This document shows positions 1 through 11,458 of a stretch of DNA of 64,000 bases, in pieces. The notes under the pieces were generated by a model. The model was not told the origin of the DNA. It saw only the letters and a program-made list of their open reading frames with translations, and did not search any database. Each line of letters starts with the position of its first letter. The stretch's first letter is position 1. Made by a program: the position numbers and the translations under genes. The stretch is from the NCBI GenBank assembly GCA_963971535.1, contig OZ020589.1:88708183-88772182 (forward strand). The letters are read 5' to 3'. The DNA comes from Notolepis coatsorum (taxonomy: Eukaryota > Chordata > Actinopteri > Aulopiformes > Paralepididae).

Positions 1-132
1 AAACATATGTGTACATGATGCCATGTCCTTCATTCATTGGGGAGACATATTTATTGTCAACTATAACATGAGGACATACTGTGCTTCAACGAGCACCCAT
101 TCTAGTTCACATTACAATCTCTCTATAAGTAA

Positions 133-347
133 CAGTGGGAGGGGCCTCCTTCATGATTTCTTCACAACACATGTTCTGCTAGGAGCAGTGGGAGGGGCCT
201 CCTTCATGATTCCATCACAACACATGTCCTGCTAGGAGCAGTTGGAGGGGCCTTCTTCATCCATTCCATCACAACACATGTCCTGCTTGGAGCAGTGGGA
301 GGGGCCTCCTTCATCCATTCCATCACAACACATGTCCTTGCTAGGAG
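133..347 (+). repeat. 53-55-bp minisatellite, 4 units (copy 1)
   Basis: Four direct units start at 133, 186, 239 and 293 with CAGTGGGAGGGGCCTCC and contain CACAACACATGTCCTGC. Units 3 and 4 carry CATCCATTCC in place of CATGATTCC. The same four-unit array is at 7113-7327 and 12708-12922. Confidence 0.9.
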
Positions 348-427
348 CATCAGTGCCCGTTACTCCAAAGAAATATTTTTTTGCTTGTTATTTGCCCATG
401 GCAAAAGTAATATTATGACTTTATGAG

Positions 428-1066
428 ATGAGGGCCTACCTGGAAGAGGTAGAGAATCTGTCACAGTGGTGTCAGGAGAACTGCCTCTCCCTGAACGTCA
501 GCAAAACAAAAGAGATGATTGTGGACTTCAGGAGGTCGCGGGTCAAGGACTACAGCCCCCTCAGCATCGACGGGGCTCCGGTTGAGAGAGTGAACAGTTT
601 CAAGTACCTCGGAGCCCACATATCCGAGGACTTGACATGGACCACACACATTGACAGTGTTGTGAAGAAGGCACGACAACGCCTCTACTTCCTCAGGCGC
701 CTAAGGAAGTTCCAAGTCAGTCAGAAGATCCTTAGGAACTTCTACTCATGTACAATAGAGAGCATCCTGACTGGCAACATCACCTCCTGGTTTGGGAATA
801 GCACTGCACAAGACCGTAGCAGACTACAAAGAGTGACACGTTCAGCCGAACGCACAATTGGAGGGGGGCTTCCCACCCTCCAGAACATTTACAACAAGCG
901 GTGCAGGGGGAAGGCTAAGAGAATCATCAAGGACTCCAGCCACCCGAACAACTGCCTCTTTGAACTGCTGCGGTCAGGCAAGCGATATCGGAGTCTTAAG
1001 GCGAGCACAGAAAGACTCAGAAGAAGCTTCTATCCCCAGGCCATCAGGCTGCTAAACGAACAATAA
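428..1066 (+). CDS. Rex1-like LINE reverse transcriptase, C-terminal fragment (copy 1)
   Basis: The 212-residue frame is the thumb/C-terminal part of a non-LTR reverse transcriptase. It has LSLNVSKTKEMIVDF (post-catalytic region), VNSFKYLGAHIS, then a Cys- and Arg-rich tail ending RSFYPQAIRLLNEQ. The catalytic palm (YADD or FADD) is absent, so it is 5'-truncated and cannot act alone. A 3' UTR of about 480 bp follows, ending near 1550 in ACTTGAAACTTGAAACTT-type repeats, the short-repeat tail seen in Rex1/CR1-type LINEs. The clade is a judgement by eye. The first Met is probably not a native start. The frame is identical in copies 2 and 3. Confidence 0.75.
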   Translation: MRAYLEEVENLSQWCQENCLSLNVSKTKEMIVDFRRSRVKDYSPLSIDGAPVERVNSFKYLGAHISEDLTWTTHIDSVVKKARQRLYFLRRLRKFQVSQKILRNFYSCTIESILTGNITSWFGNSTAQDRSRLQRVTRSAERTIGGGLPTLQNIYNKRCRGKAKRIIKDSSHPNNCLFELLRSGKRYRSLKASTERLRRSFYPQAIRLLNEQ

Positions 1067-1676
1067 ACACTATGCAACAACCATCAAATGCACACAGCAC
1101 ACACACCCACACGCACACACTCACTTAAACAAACAACACACTGCAGCACCCACTCTCCACACTTTAGACCACACAAACACACTTTATATTTATTGATAAA
1201 GGATTTGCACTACAACTCGTACACCTACTGTAAATTGTACCTAAATTGCACCTCATCCCATTTCTGCCTTGCACTATATAGTATTGTATATTAGTACACT
1301 GCATAGTATTGTATATTATGGTAACTCAGTTACGTCTATTCTGCATCGAACATTGTACATATGTCTATACTGAACACTGTGACCTCGTTTTTTTACTTCT
1401 AATTTACATGCTATACTATGTTATTTTATTTCATACTTATCTTGTCTTGCACAGTCTCTGGAGCGTAACAGTAAGAAGCATTTTGTATAAAAGTATTCTG
1501 TACTTCTGTATGACAACTATTAAAGAAACTTGAAACTTGAACTTGAAACTTACTTGTTAATCCTTGGGAGCAGTAATTCATTACTCATTATATTACTTCC
1601 ATTACGCCCACCAGAATTGCTTCCTTTCCTACTGTCAGGCCAAGGAGCCGATGTTGTACCACTTTCTGTGTGCCTC

Positions 1677-1864
1677 TGTGAATGATCACATAGGGCAGCG
1701 ACACCTGTGTGAATGATCACATAGGGCAGCAACACCTGTGTGAATGATCACATAGGGCAGCAACACCTGTGTGAATGATCACGTAGGGTAGCAACACCTG
1801 TGTGAATGATCACGTAGGGCAACACCTCTCTGTGAATGATCACGTAGGGCAGCAACACCTCTGT
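1677..1864 (+). repeat. 31-bp minisatellite, 6 units
   Basis: AATGATCACRTAGGGCAGC recurs at 1681, 1712, 1743, 1774, 1805 and 1835, each followed by AACACCTGTGTG or a close variant. It is present only in copy 1, because copies 2 and 3 have deleted this interval. Confidence 0.88.
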
Positions 1865-2181
1865 GGACTTTCAAACTATAATCTACCCAGGCACGTGCAC
1901 ACATAGAGCCCAAGGGGTGCTTGAGCACCTGCCCTTTTGAGCATTTATATTAAACAATACAGAATATACAGCACTTATTCCCTCCCCCCTGAACATTTAT
2001 GGATATGTATGGGCCTTTTAAGTCAGTGGTAAAAGTGTCTTTCAAGGATAAGTGAGCTCCTGCACTGATTATTATAGTTCAATATTCAACATTTGATCAC
2101 CAACCCCCCCCCCAAAAGCATAAAAAGGGCCCCCCCCCCCCCCCGCCCGAAAAGGGCCCTTAAAAATCTATGCGCGCTCCA

Positions 2182-3093
2182 TTAAGCATACTCGTTATTG
2201 GCCGCCATGCGTTGAGTATGATTGTTATTTTATTCGCTATTGGCATTCATAATTCATCCAGGAAGCCTCCGGGAGCCAGCTGGACCCTGTCTGATATTGC
2301 AATGCCTCAATACCGCCGCCTGGTGGATTTCGGGCGAGTTACACTCCACTCTAAACCGGAAGTGGCGCTCGGTGCATCTGGGAAAAAGCTCCGCCAGAGA
2401 TATCTTGTAACGTGGATCAATATACACACCTCCGAGTGCATTGGATCGCTTTCGAGACGCAAGAATCAATATGCTTTCGGCGTTTATTGCGTCATACAAG
2501 CGGAAAATGGATCTAGCAGATCGACGTCAAATAATTGGAATTTTTTCTCTCCAGACGCATCGGCCAGAGGTAAGAGGAATCTAACGTTATTTCCAGCTCG
2601 ATTGTCCATTTATTTCATTGCAATCTGTCCGATCAACGTATGGTGTCTTACTAAAGAAAGCCGTTAGTGACAATCAAGGAATCATAAACGACCCCCCCCC
2701 CTTTTCTTCACGCATGATGGAGCATAATGTATAGCGATCATATGCATTTGAAATTTTTAATATAGCGTGTATAGGGACGAAATGCCAATCGATAATGTAT
2801 AATACGCGTCAGGGCCTATAGCGCGCGTTCTAGGAATTACTGCTACAGTATACAGTCTAAAAACATACTTATATTCTCGACGGTACTAACATGACAATGT
2901 ATGAATGGAAAAATATAACGTTCCCACATCCGGAACGATAGATACCCGATGTTGAATGGGCCATAGTAATGTCGATATAGCTATAATATTTAAAAAGTTA
3001 TAGCCCTGCAAAGAAGGTGAGCCACTCTATAGGCTTACAGCACTGGCAGAGAGTGGTAAAGATGGGCATACTGCATGGCACCAAATGTGTTAA
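2182..3093. mobile_element. piggyBac-type non-autonomous element (copy 1, one end degraded)
   Basis: The right end GGCACCAAATGTG abuts TTAA at 3090, and a TTAA also sits at 2182. The interior matches the three TTAA-bounded elements at 24345-25292, 26973-27883 and 31095-32006 (for example the CCGCCGCCTGGTGG and GCCCTGCAAAGAAG segments). The left terminal repeat is not recognisable. No transposase is encoded; the 165-residue open frame here is not conserved between family members. Confidence 0.7.
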
Positions 3094-3094
3094 T

Positions 3095-3998
3095 CAGGGG
3101 CGGATTTAGGATTGTAGGAGATCCGGGGCTTAGCCCAGATAGATTTTTTAAACTTCGACACCACAACCTTTAACTTATACCACCACCTTAAAGCGGATAA
3201 AAAGGCACTAGAGAACACTTAAATTCACACCCTTTAATTAATGAAGCAAACTATAATAATTTATAATAATAATAATACACTGTTTGTATAGCACCTTTCA
3301 TACAAGAATTGCAGCTCAAAGTGCTTCACAGCAGTACAAAAAGACAGGCATAAAATGAGCACAACATTGGCAGATCAAGAGCAATGCATAAAGTGCAGAC
3401 ATAAAGCATAAAATAGATAGCAGTAAAATAGACAAAGTCAAGGTAAGACATAGCACATTAAATCACATCATTTTTCATATTAGGATCTAAGATCTAGGGT
3501 TAACTCGATAAAATAGTTAGTAAAATAGAATAAAATAATGCAATAGTGCATTGCAATAAAATAGTTATCGTATTTTTTCGGGAGGCCGGTAAGGAGTGCA
3601 TTACAGTAGTCGAGTCGGCTTGAGATAAAGGCATGGATCTGGTTTTCAGCGTCCTTTTGATTTATAAATGGCCGTACTTTAGCTATGTTTCTAAGGTGGA
3701 AGAATTATGTTTTTGTCAACTTGTTGATTGTGATTTAAAGCTTAGGTCTGAGTCTACCATAACACCAAGACTTAACTCACTCAAATACAGTTAGCAGCTG
3801 GATAGACTACAGATGGAAATTAGCTTCTGCTAAATCTGGTGCAAACATATTTTCATGTAACAATGATTAATTGTCCAAAAAAAAAAAAAAAAAAATGATA
3901 TTTATATTTTTTTCTTTCTTTCTTTTTTTTAGATTCGGGGCTGTTCAGAAAACATTCGGGGCTTGAGCCCAAGTATCCACCCCCTAGCCCCGCCCCTG
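3095..3998. mobile_element. hAT MITE, 904 bp (copy 1)
   Basis: The termini CAGGGGCGGATTTAGG and CCTAGCCCCGCCCCTG are inverted, and both flanks carry the same 8-bp duplication GTGTTAAT (3087-3094, 3999-4006). It is non-coding. The insertion hit the TTAA end of the piggyBac MITE inside the older hAT, so it is the youngest layer of the nest. Confidence 0.88.
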
Positions 3999-4121
3999 GT
4001 GTTAATACACACACAGGTTTAGTGCCCTTTTCAGCCTTTGAGCACCTGCCCCTCTAAAGTCCTGTGCACGTCCCTGAATCTACCCGTATAACTATGATAG
4101 TATGTACAATAATGCTGTATA

Positions 4122-4123
<2 letters not shown>

Positions 4124-4173
<50 letters not shown>
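4124..4173. repeat. (TA)n microsatellite (copy 1)
   Basis: About 25 TA units. The counterparts differ in length: 9733-9784 in copy 2 and 16786-16807 in copy 3. Confidence 0.95.
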
Positions 4174-4176
<3 letters not shown>

Positions 4177-4995
4177 TGTTTACTGTATATATATTTATCC
4201 ACTTCTGTCTGAATATACCTGCATATAATCCTTTTTACATACCTGTATATATTATTACTCGGTAGTACTCATTTCTATATACTTCAGTTTAATCACTTGT
4301 ACATTGTATGTTACTATTGCACTTAACTGTTACATTTGCACTCTGGTTAGGTGCTGACCCACAAACTATCACAAGCACAGAGTTGCACTGAGCTAAATCA
4401 TTGGTTTGAAAGCAGAACTGACTATCCTTTTTTTTGGTAACAAGGCTACTACAGGCCTGATCAGAAGCACAGCTGGCTCAAACTGACGGAAGGACGGGAC
4501 ACTTTTTAAACATCTGGTTGTTGTGCAGGATAACGGGTGTTTCAAGAGATTTCATTTTTCATTTCAAACTTTTATTTAAACTCGTGACACACTAAGGTTA
4601 CCCTCATTTACAGCGACGACGAGCTTACAAAACAAGACATAGTTTGTCAGCAATTTCATACATATAGGCACAATAAATAAGCTAATACAGTTACAAGTTG
4701 ACACAGTGGTCAGAGATCACACTTTTAAATTCAGCAAAAGACGGAAGAACCTTCAGCTTCAGAGTCAGTCGGAGGGCATTCCAGGTGTTGGAAGCATCAA
4801 AGGAAAAAGCTGTTTTTCCTAGTTCCGAGCAAAATAATCAACCAGTCATTTAAACATGTAGAATAGGTTCCATGATTTGAGATTGTATTTTTCAAAGTAG
4901 AAAGCAAGATGGGTTGGGGGTCCTGCAATACTGACAATTACTCTGCGATTCTACATAGTAAGGTCAATGGGCCTCATTCAACTCTTTCTTCTCTC

Positions 4996-5847
4996 TTAAA
5001 CCCTTTTGCTCTTTGGGGAGCATAGGTCATTCATGAAATCTCTCCAGCTGGTTCGGTGTTGGGCGATTTTCTCTGCTTCCTTCCATGATGTTCTTTCTTC
5101 CTTGAGATCCGCCTCGACAGACCTTCTCCAGCTGTTTCTGGGTCTTCCTGGCTTTCTCTTCCCCTGTGGGTTCCAGGTTAAGGCCTGCCTGGTTGTGTTG
5201 GAGGATGGTTTTCTCAGGGTGTGTCCAATCCAGCCCCATTTCCTGCGTTTGATTAGGGTTTCAAGTGGTTCTTGTTGAGTGGTTTGCCAGAGCTGTTCGT
5301 TTGTGATGGTGTTTGGCCAGTAGATTCCCAGGATGTGTCGTAAACATCTGTTTATGAAGGTTTGCAGTTTGTTTGAGGTTGCTTTTGTTCTCCATGTTTC
5401 TGCTCCGTATAATAGAACTGATTTGACATTGGTGTTGAAGATGCGGAGTTTGGTCTTTGTGGAGATGTGGTTTGAATTCCATGTTTGCTTCAGTATTAAA
5501 AATGCTGTTCTTGCCTTCCCTATTCTTGCTTTGATGTCTTTGTCGCTACCTCCGTCCTTCCCCACGATGCTTCCCAGGTATGTGAAGGTGTCCACCTCGT
5601 CCAGTGCTTCTCCGTCCAGTTGTACGGCCTCTTCTAAATTGTGGTTCATCTTCATCTCCTTTGTTTTTGCTTTATTGATGTGTAGTCCTGTGGTAGCTGC
5701 AATTGTGGCAAGTTTTGTGAGTTTGGTCTGCATTTGTGTTTGTGTGTGTGAGAGGAGGACTATGTCGTCGGCAAAGTCTAAATCCTCTAATTGAGACCAC
5801 ATTGTCCACTGAATGCCCAGATTTTGTTCGGCTGTGGTTTGTTTCAT
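4996..5847 (-). CDS. Non-LTR retrotransposon RT fragment (copy 1)
   Basis: The 283-residue frame begins just before motif C (DLDFADDIVLLS) and runs to the C-terminus. The upstream part is present at 5848-6127 but out of frame, because of a 7-bp duplication near 5992. It is then cut by the 419-bp deletion that joins the LINE to unrelated sequence at 6127/6128. The element cannot make a full RT. Confidence 0.75.
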   Translation of the reverse strand: MKQTTAEQNLGIQWTMWSQLEDLDFADDIVLLSHTQTQMQTKLTKLATIAATTGLHINKAKTKEMKMNHNLEEAVQLDGEALDEVDTFTYLGSIVGKDGGSDKDIKARIGKARTAFLILKQTWNSNHISTKTKLRIFNTNVKSVLLYGAETWRTKATSNKLQTFINRCLRHILGIYWPNTITNEQLWQTTQQEPLETLIKRRKWGWIGHTLRKPSSNTTRQALTWNPQGKRKPGRPRNSWRRSVEADLKEERTSWKEAEKIAQHRTSWRDFMNDLCSPKSKRV

Positions 5848-6127
5848 GATCCAGTCGACTGCCAGAAGAAAGAGGAAAGGGGACAGTAGGCAGCCCTGTC
5901 TGACTCCTGTCTCTACTGTAAAGCTGTCTGTGAGCTGGCCGTTGTGTATTACTCTGCAGGATGATTGTAGGTACAGCTGTTGGATGATGGTTGATGGTTA
6001 TGAACTTTGTTGGGATACCGTAATGTGCCATGAGTTTCCATATAGTGTCTCTGTCTAGACTGTCGAATGCTTTGTGGAAGTCGATGAATGTGAGGTGGAG
6101 AGATGTGTTCCATTGCAGGGTCATTTG

Positions 6128-6980
6128 CATACAGAGACACGCCTGGCGGACTCATTATAATACGAGAGCCGTGGGTCTGCATCGGATCCCCCGGCCGTAT
6201 TCAAGCGCTGGAGCGCTTTGCGATGGATCAAAATTAGATGGGAATCAAATGTATTGTCATCATACAGCACCTATAGCTATATAGTGGAATATACTGTATT
6301 AATATAGTAATTAGTGCGGTCAATCGATTAAAATATTTAATCCCATTATTTATCTTGAATTAAAAAAAGATTTTAATTGCATGTTTGTTTTTCAAAAAAA
6401 AAAAATTATTATTATTATTTATTTAAGAAAAGATATTTCTTGGGCAAATCTTTCTATGCAATCCAAGTTTCCTGGCACAAAATGGTAAAAATTATTTGCT
6501 TTTGATTTTTGCAGCCTCAAAATCAAAAGAGTGACCGTCTTGTGTGACTGTTTTCATAGGAAGAGAATGAACAGTTTGTGAATGTGCTGAGAAGTGCAGC
6601 AGCACGTTGTTGAGAAACAACCTTTAGCCCAAGAGTTTGTCTGCTCAGCGCTTTTCAAGAGGAAGCGCTCTGGTTAGAATATCCTGAACCAGGAAGTCAT
6701 TCCAGGCTACTAGATATCGCAGAGGTTGCAGCTTTTAGTAGCTGGTTTGATTTTATTGCTCGTTGTGGACTATGTATACTTGCAGTCGTGTGTGTGTGTG
6801 TGGGGGGGGGGGGTCATAAAAAATCACAACATGATTTGCAGACTTCTGGTTGGGCAGTCAAGTTTCGGTTTTGAATTGTGGACTATCTTACGTAAACGCT
6901 AGGAAACAACTTGTGTTGCTAAAGGCACACAATCTCAATGAAAACCACAAACTGCATGAAAGGCCACAGGAGACGACATG
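6128..6980. other. Unit 3' end, non-coding (copy 1)
   Basis: No gene was seen. It holds a segment shared with copy 3 (GCATACAGAGACACGCC to about 6330, including AGTGCGGTCAATCGATTAAA, which resembles a hAT terminus). A ~650-bp block shared only with copy 2 follows, with a (GT)n-poly(G) run at 6787-6813. The counterpart is 11716-12575. Confidence 0.6.
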
Positions 6981-7112
6981 AAACATATGTGTACATGATG
7001 CCATGTCCTTCATTCATTGGGGAGACATATTTATTGTCAACTATAACATGAGGACATACTGTGCTTCAACGAGCACCCATTCTAGTTCACATTACAATCT
7101 CTCTATAAGTAA

Positions 7113-7327
7113 CAGTGGGAGGGGCCTCCTTCATGATTTCTTCACAACACATGTTCTGCTAGGAGCAGTGGGAGGGGCCTCCTTCATGATTCCATCACAA
7201 CACATGTCCTGCTAGGAGCAGTTGGAGGGGCCTTCTTCATCCATTCCATCACAACACATGTCCTGCTTGGAGCAGTGGGAGGGGCCTCCTTCATCCATTC
7301 CATCACAACACATGTCCTTGCTAGGAG
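7113..7327 (+). repeat. 53-55-bp minisatellite, 4 units (copy 2)
   Basis: Direct counterpart of 133-347, with the same unit order and unit variants. Confidence 0.9.
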
Positions 7328-7407
7328 CATCAGTGCCCGTTACTCCAAAGAAATATTTTTTTGCTTGTTATTTGCCCATGGCAAAAGTAATATTATGACT
7401 TTATGAG

Positions 7408-8046
7408 ATGAGGGCCTACCTGGAAGAGGTAGAGAATCTGTCACAGTGGTGTCAGGAGAACTGCCTCTCCCTGAACGTCAGCAAAACAAAAGAGATGATT
7501 GTGGACTTCAGGAGGTCGCGGGTCAAGGACTACAGCCCCCTCAGCATCGACGGGGCTCCGGTTGAGAGAGTGAACAGTTTCAAGTACCTCGGAGCCCACA
7601 TATCCGAGGACTTGACATGGACCACACACATTGACAGTGTTGTGAAGAAGGCACGACAACGCCTCTACTTCCTCAGGCGCCTAAGGAAGTTCCAAGTCAG
7701 TCAGAAGATCCTTAGGAACTTCTACTCATGTACAATAGAGAGCATCCTGACTGGCAACATCACCTCCTGGTTTGGGAATAGCACTGCACAAGACCGTAGC
7801 AGACTACAAAGAGTGACACGTTCAGCCGAACGCACAATTGGAGGGGGGCTTCCCACCCTCCAGAACATTTACAACAAGCGGTGCAGGGGGAAGGCTAAGA
7901 GAATCATCAAGGACTCCAGCCACCCGAACAACTGCCTCTTTGAACTGCTGCGGTCAGGCAAGCGATATCGGAGTCTTAAGGCGAGCACAGAAAGACTCAG
8001 AAGAAGCTTCTATCCCCAGGCCATCAGGCTGCTAAACGAACAATAA
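7408..8046 (+). CDS. Rex1-like LINE RT C-terminal fragment (copy 2)
   Basis: The translation is identical to 428-1066. Its 3' UTR is cut 36 bp after the stop by the copy-2 deletion and joined directly to piggyBac MITE sequence at 8083. It lacks the catalytic domain and is a dead 5'-truncated insertion carried along by the tandem duplication. Confidence 0.75.
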   Translation: MRAYLEEVENLSQWCQENCLSLNVSKTKEMIVDFRRSRVKDYSPLSIDGAPVERVNSFKYLGAHISEDLTWTTHIDSVVKKARQRLYFLRRLRKFQVSQKILRNFYSCTIESILTGNITSWFGNSTAQDRSRLQRVTRSAERTIGGGLPTLQNIYNKRCRGKAKRIIKDSSHPNNCLFELLRSGKRYRSLKASTERLRRSFYPQAIRLLNEQ

Positions 8047-8704
8047 ACACTATGCAACAACCATCAAATGCACACAGCACACGCTTTCGGCGTTTATTGC
8101 GTCATACAAGCGGAAAATGGATCTAGCAGATCGACGTCAAATAATTGGAATTTTTTCTCTCCAGACGCATCGGCCAGAGGTAAGAGGAATCTAACGTTAT
8201 TTCCAGCTCGATTGTCCATTTATTTCATTGCAATCTGTCCGATCAACGTATGGTGTCTTACTAAAGAAAGCCGTTAGTGACAATCAAGGAATCATAAACG
8301 ACCCCCCCCCCTTTTCTTCACGCATGATGGAGCATAATGTATAGCGATCATATGCATTTGAAATTTTTAATATAGCGTGTATAGGGACGAAATGCCAATC
8401 GATAATGTATAATACGCGTCAGGGCCTATAGCGCGCGTTCTAGGAATTACTGCTACAGTATACAGTCTAAAAACATACTTATATTCTCGACGGTACTAAC
8501 ATGACAATGTATGAATGGAAAAATATAACGTTCCCACATCCGGAACGATAGATACCCGATGTTGAATGGGCCATAGTAATGTCGATATAGCTATAATATT
8601 TAAAAAGTTATAGCCCTGCAAAGAAGGTGAGCCACTCTATAGGCTTACAGCACTGGCAGAGAGTGGTAAAGATGGGCATACTGCATGGCACCAAATGTGT
8701 TAAT

Positions 8705-9607
8705 CAGGGGCGGATTTAGGATTGTAGGAGATCCGGGGCTTAGCCCAGATAGATTTTTTAAACTTCGACACCACAACCTTTAACTTATACCACCACCTTA
8801 AAGCGGATAAAAAGGCACTAGAGAACACTTAAATTCACACCCTTTAATTAATGAAGCAAACTATAATAATTTATAATAATAATAATACACTGTTTGTATA
8901 GCACCTTTCATACAAGAATTGCAGCTCAAAGTGCTTCACAGCAGTACAAAAAGACAGGCATAAAATGAGCACAACATTGGCAGATCAAGAGCAATGCATA
9001 AAGTGCAGACATAAAGCATAAAATAGATAGCAGTAAAATAGACAAAGTCAAGGTAAGACATAGCACATTAAATCACATCATTTTTCATATTAGGATCTAA
9101 GATCTAGGGTTAACTCGATAAAATAGTTAGTAAAATAGAATAAAATAATGCAATAGTGCATTGCAATAAAATAGTTATCGTATTTTTTCGGGAGGCCGGT
9201 AAGGAGTGCATTACAGTAGTCGAGTCGGCTTGAGATAAAGGCATGGATCTGGTTTTCAGCGTCCTTTTGATTTATAAATGGCCGTACTTTAGCTATGTTT
9301 CTAAGGTGGAAGAATTATGTTTTTGTCAACTTGTTGATTGTGATTTAAAGCTTAGGTCTGAGTCTACCATAACACCAAGACTTAACTCACTCAAATACAG
9401 TTAGCAGCTGGATAGACTACAGATGGAAATTAGCTTCTGCTAAATCTGGTGCAAACATATTTTCATGTAACAATGATTAATTGTCCAAAAAAAAAAAAAA
9501 AAAATGATATTTATATTTTTTTCTTTCTTTCTTTTTTTTAGATTCGGGGCTGTTCAGAAAACATTCGGGGCTTGAGCCCAAGTATCCACCCCCTAGCCCC
9601 GCCCCTG
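8705..9607. mobile_element. hAT MITE (copy 2)
   Basis: Counterpart of 3095-3998 with one A fewer in an A-run. The left duplication is GTGTTAAT and the right is mutated to ATGTTAAT. Confidence 0.85.
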
Positions 9608-9730
9608 ATGTTAATACACACACAGGTTTAGTGCCCTTTTCAGCCTTTGAGCACCTGCCCCTCTAAAGTCCTGTGCACGTCCCTGAATCTACCCGTATAA
9701 CTATGATAGTATGTACAATAATGCTGTATA

Positions 9731-9732
<2 letters not shown>

Positions 9733-9784
<52 letters not shown>
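9733..9784. repeat. (TA)n microsatellite (copy 2)
   Basis: About 26 TA units, the longest of the three alleles. Confidence 0.95.
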
Positions 9785-9787
<3 letters not shown>

Positions 9788-10606
9788 TGTTTACTGTATA
9801 TATATTTATCCACTTCTGTCTGAATATACCTGCATATAATCCTTTTTACATACCTGTATATATTATTACTCGGTAGTACTCATTTCTATATACTTCAGTT
9901 TAATCACTTGTACATTGTATGTTACTATTGCACTTAACTGTTACATTTGCACTCTGGTTAGGTGCTGACCCACAAACTATCACAAGCACAGAGTTGCACT
10001 GAGCTAAATCATTGGTTTGAAAGCAGAACTGACTATCCTTTTTTTTGGTAACAAGGCTACTACAGGCCTGATCAGAAGCACAGCTGGCTCAAACTGACGG
10101 AAGGACGGGACACTTTTTAAACATCTGGTTGTTGTGCAGGATAACGGGTGTTTCAAGAGATTTCATTTTTCATTTCAAACTTTTATTTAAACTCGTGACA
10201 CACTAAGGTTACCCTCATTTACAGCGACGACGAGCTTACAAAACAAGACATAGTTTGTCAGCAATTTCATACATATAGGCACAATAAATAAGCTAATACA
10301 GTTACAAGTTGACACAGTGGTCAGAGATCACACTTTTAAATTCAGCAAAAGACGGAAGAACCTTCAGCTTCAGAGTCAGTCGGAGGGCATTCCAGGTGTT
10401 GGAAGCATCAAAGGAAAAAGCTGTTTTTCCTAGTTCCGAGCAAAATAATCAACCAGTCATTTAAACATGTAGAATAGGTTCCATGATTTGAGATTGTATT
10501 TTTCAAAGTAGAAAGCAAGATGGGTTGGGGGTCCTGCAATACTGACAATTACTCTGCGATTCTACATAGTAAGGTCAATGGGCCTCATTCAACTCTTTCT
10601 TCTCTC

Positions 10607-11458
10607 TTAAACCCTTTTGCTCTTTGGGGAGCATAGGTCATTCATGAAATCTCTCCAGCTGGTTCGGTGTTGGGCGATTTTCTCTGCTTCCTTCCATGAT
10701 GTTCTTTCTTCCTTGAGATCCGCCTCGACAGACCTTCTCCAGCTGTTTCTGGGTCTTCCTGGCTTTCTCTTCCCCTGTGGGTTCCAGGTTAAGGCCTGCC
10801 TGGTTGTGTTGGAGGATGGTTTTCTCAGGGTGTGTCCAATCCAGCCCCATTTCCTGCGTTTGATTAGGGTTTCAAGTGGTTCTTGTTGAGTGGTTTGCCA
10901 GAGCTGTTCGTTTGTGATGGTGTTTGGCCAGTAGATTCCCAGGATGTGTCGTAAACATCTGTTTATGAAGGTTTGCAGTTTGTTTGAGGTTGCTTTTGTT
11001 CTCCATGTTTCTGCTCCGTATAATAGAACTGATTTGACATTGGTGTTGAAGATGCGGAGTTTGGTCTTTGTGGAGATGTGGTTTGAATTCCATGTTTGCT
11101 TCAGTATTAAAAATGCTGTTCTTGCCTTCCCTATTCTTGCTTTGATGTCTTTGTCGCTACCTCCGTCCTTCCCCACGATGCTTCCCAGGTATGTGAAGGT
11201 GTCCACCTCGTCCAGTGCTTCTCCGTCCAGTTGTACGGCCTCTTCTAAATTGTGGTTCATCTTCATCTCCTTTGTTTTTGCTTTATTGATGTGTAGTCCT
11301 GTGGTAGCTGCAATTGTGGCAAGTTTTGTGAGTTTGGTCTGCATTTGTGTTTGTGTGTGTGAGAGGAGGACTATGTCGTCGGCAAAGTCTAAATCCTCTA
11401 ATTGAGACCACATTGTCCACTGAATGCCCAGATTTTGTTCGGCTGTGGTTTGTTTCAT
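10607..11458 (-). CDS. Non-LTR retrotransposon RT fragment (copy 2)
   Basis: The translation is identical to 4996-5847. It shares the 7-bp duplication and the 419-bp deletion of copy 1 and has a further private 17-bp deletion near 11610 in the motif A region. It is a dead copy. Confidence 0.75.
   Translation of the reverse strand: MKQTTAEQNLGIQWTMWSQLEDLDFADDIVLLSHTQTQMQTKLTKLATIAATTGLHINKAKTKEMKMNHNLEEAVQLDGEALDEVDTFTYLGSIVGKDGGSDKDIKARIGKARTAFLILKQTWNSNHISTKTKLRIFNTNVKSVLLYGAETWRTKATSNKLQTFINRCLRHILGIYWPNTITNEQLWQTTQQEPLETLIKRRKWGWIGHTLRKPSSNTTRQALTWNPQGKRKPGRPRNSWRRSVEADLKEERTSWKEAEKIAQHRTSWRDFMNDLCSPKSKRV

Larger units (their letters stand above)
1888..4076. mobile_element. hAT-like element carrying nested piggyBac and hAT MITEs (copy 1)
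   Basis: It starts CAGGCACGTGCAC and ends GTGCACGTCCCTG (inverted). Both sides are flanked by the 8-bp duplication AATCTACC (1880-1887 and 4077-4084), which fits hAT insertion. Its own sequence is 1888-2181 and about 4007-4076; the rest is nested insertions. It contains no transposase frame. In copies 2 and 3 the left end was removed by deletion. Confidence 0.8.
1..6980. repeat. Composite transposon-nest tandem repeat, copy 1
   Basis: The block starting at 1 recurs at 6981 and 12576 with near-identical sequence. Copy 1 is the most complete at its 5' half: minisatellite, Rex1-like RT end and 3' UTR, 31-bp minisatellite, two hATs, piggyBac MITE, (TA)n and a minus-strand LINE. Relative to copy 3 it lacks 419 bp after 6127 and has a 7-bp duplication near 5992. 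The left edge may lie outside the window. Confidence 0.9.

Noticed and set aside
2170-2667. 165-residue open frame in the array piggyBac MITE
   Set aside because: The same region in the related MITEs is not open in this frame, so it is not a conserved transposase.
4440-4995. Independent gene upstream of the minus-strand LINE frame
   Set aside because: It is the LINE 3' UTR: no coding potential, and it is repeated unchanged in all three copies.
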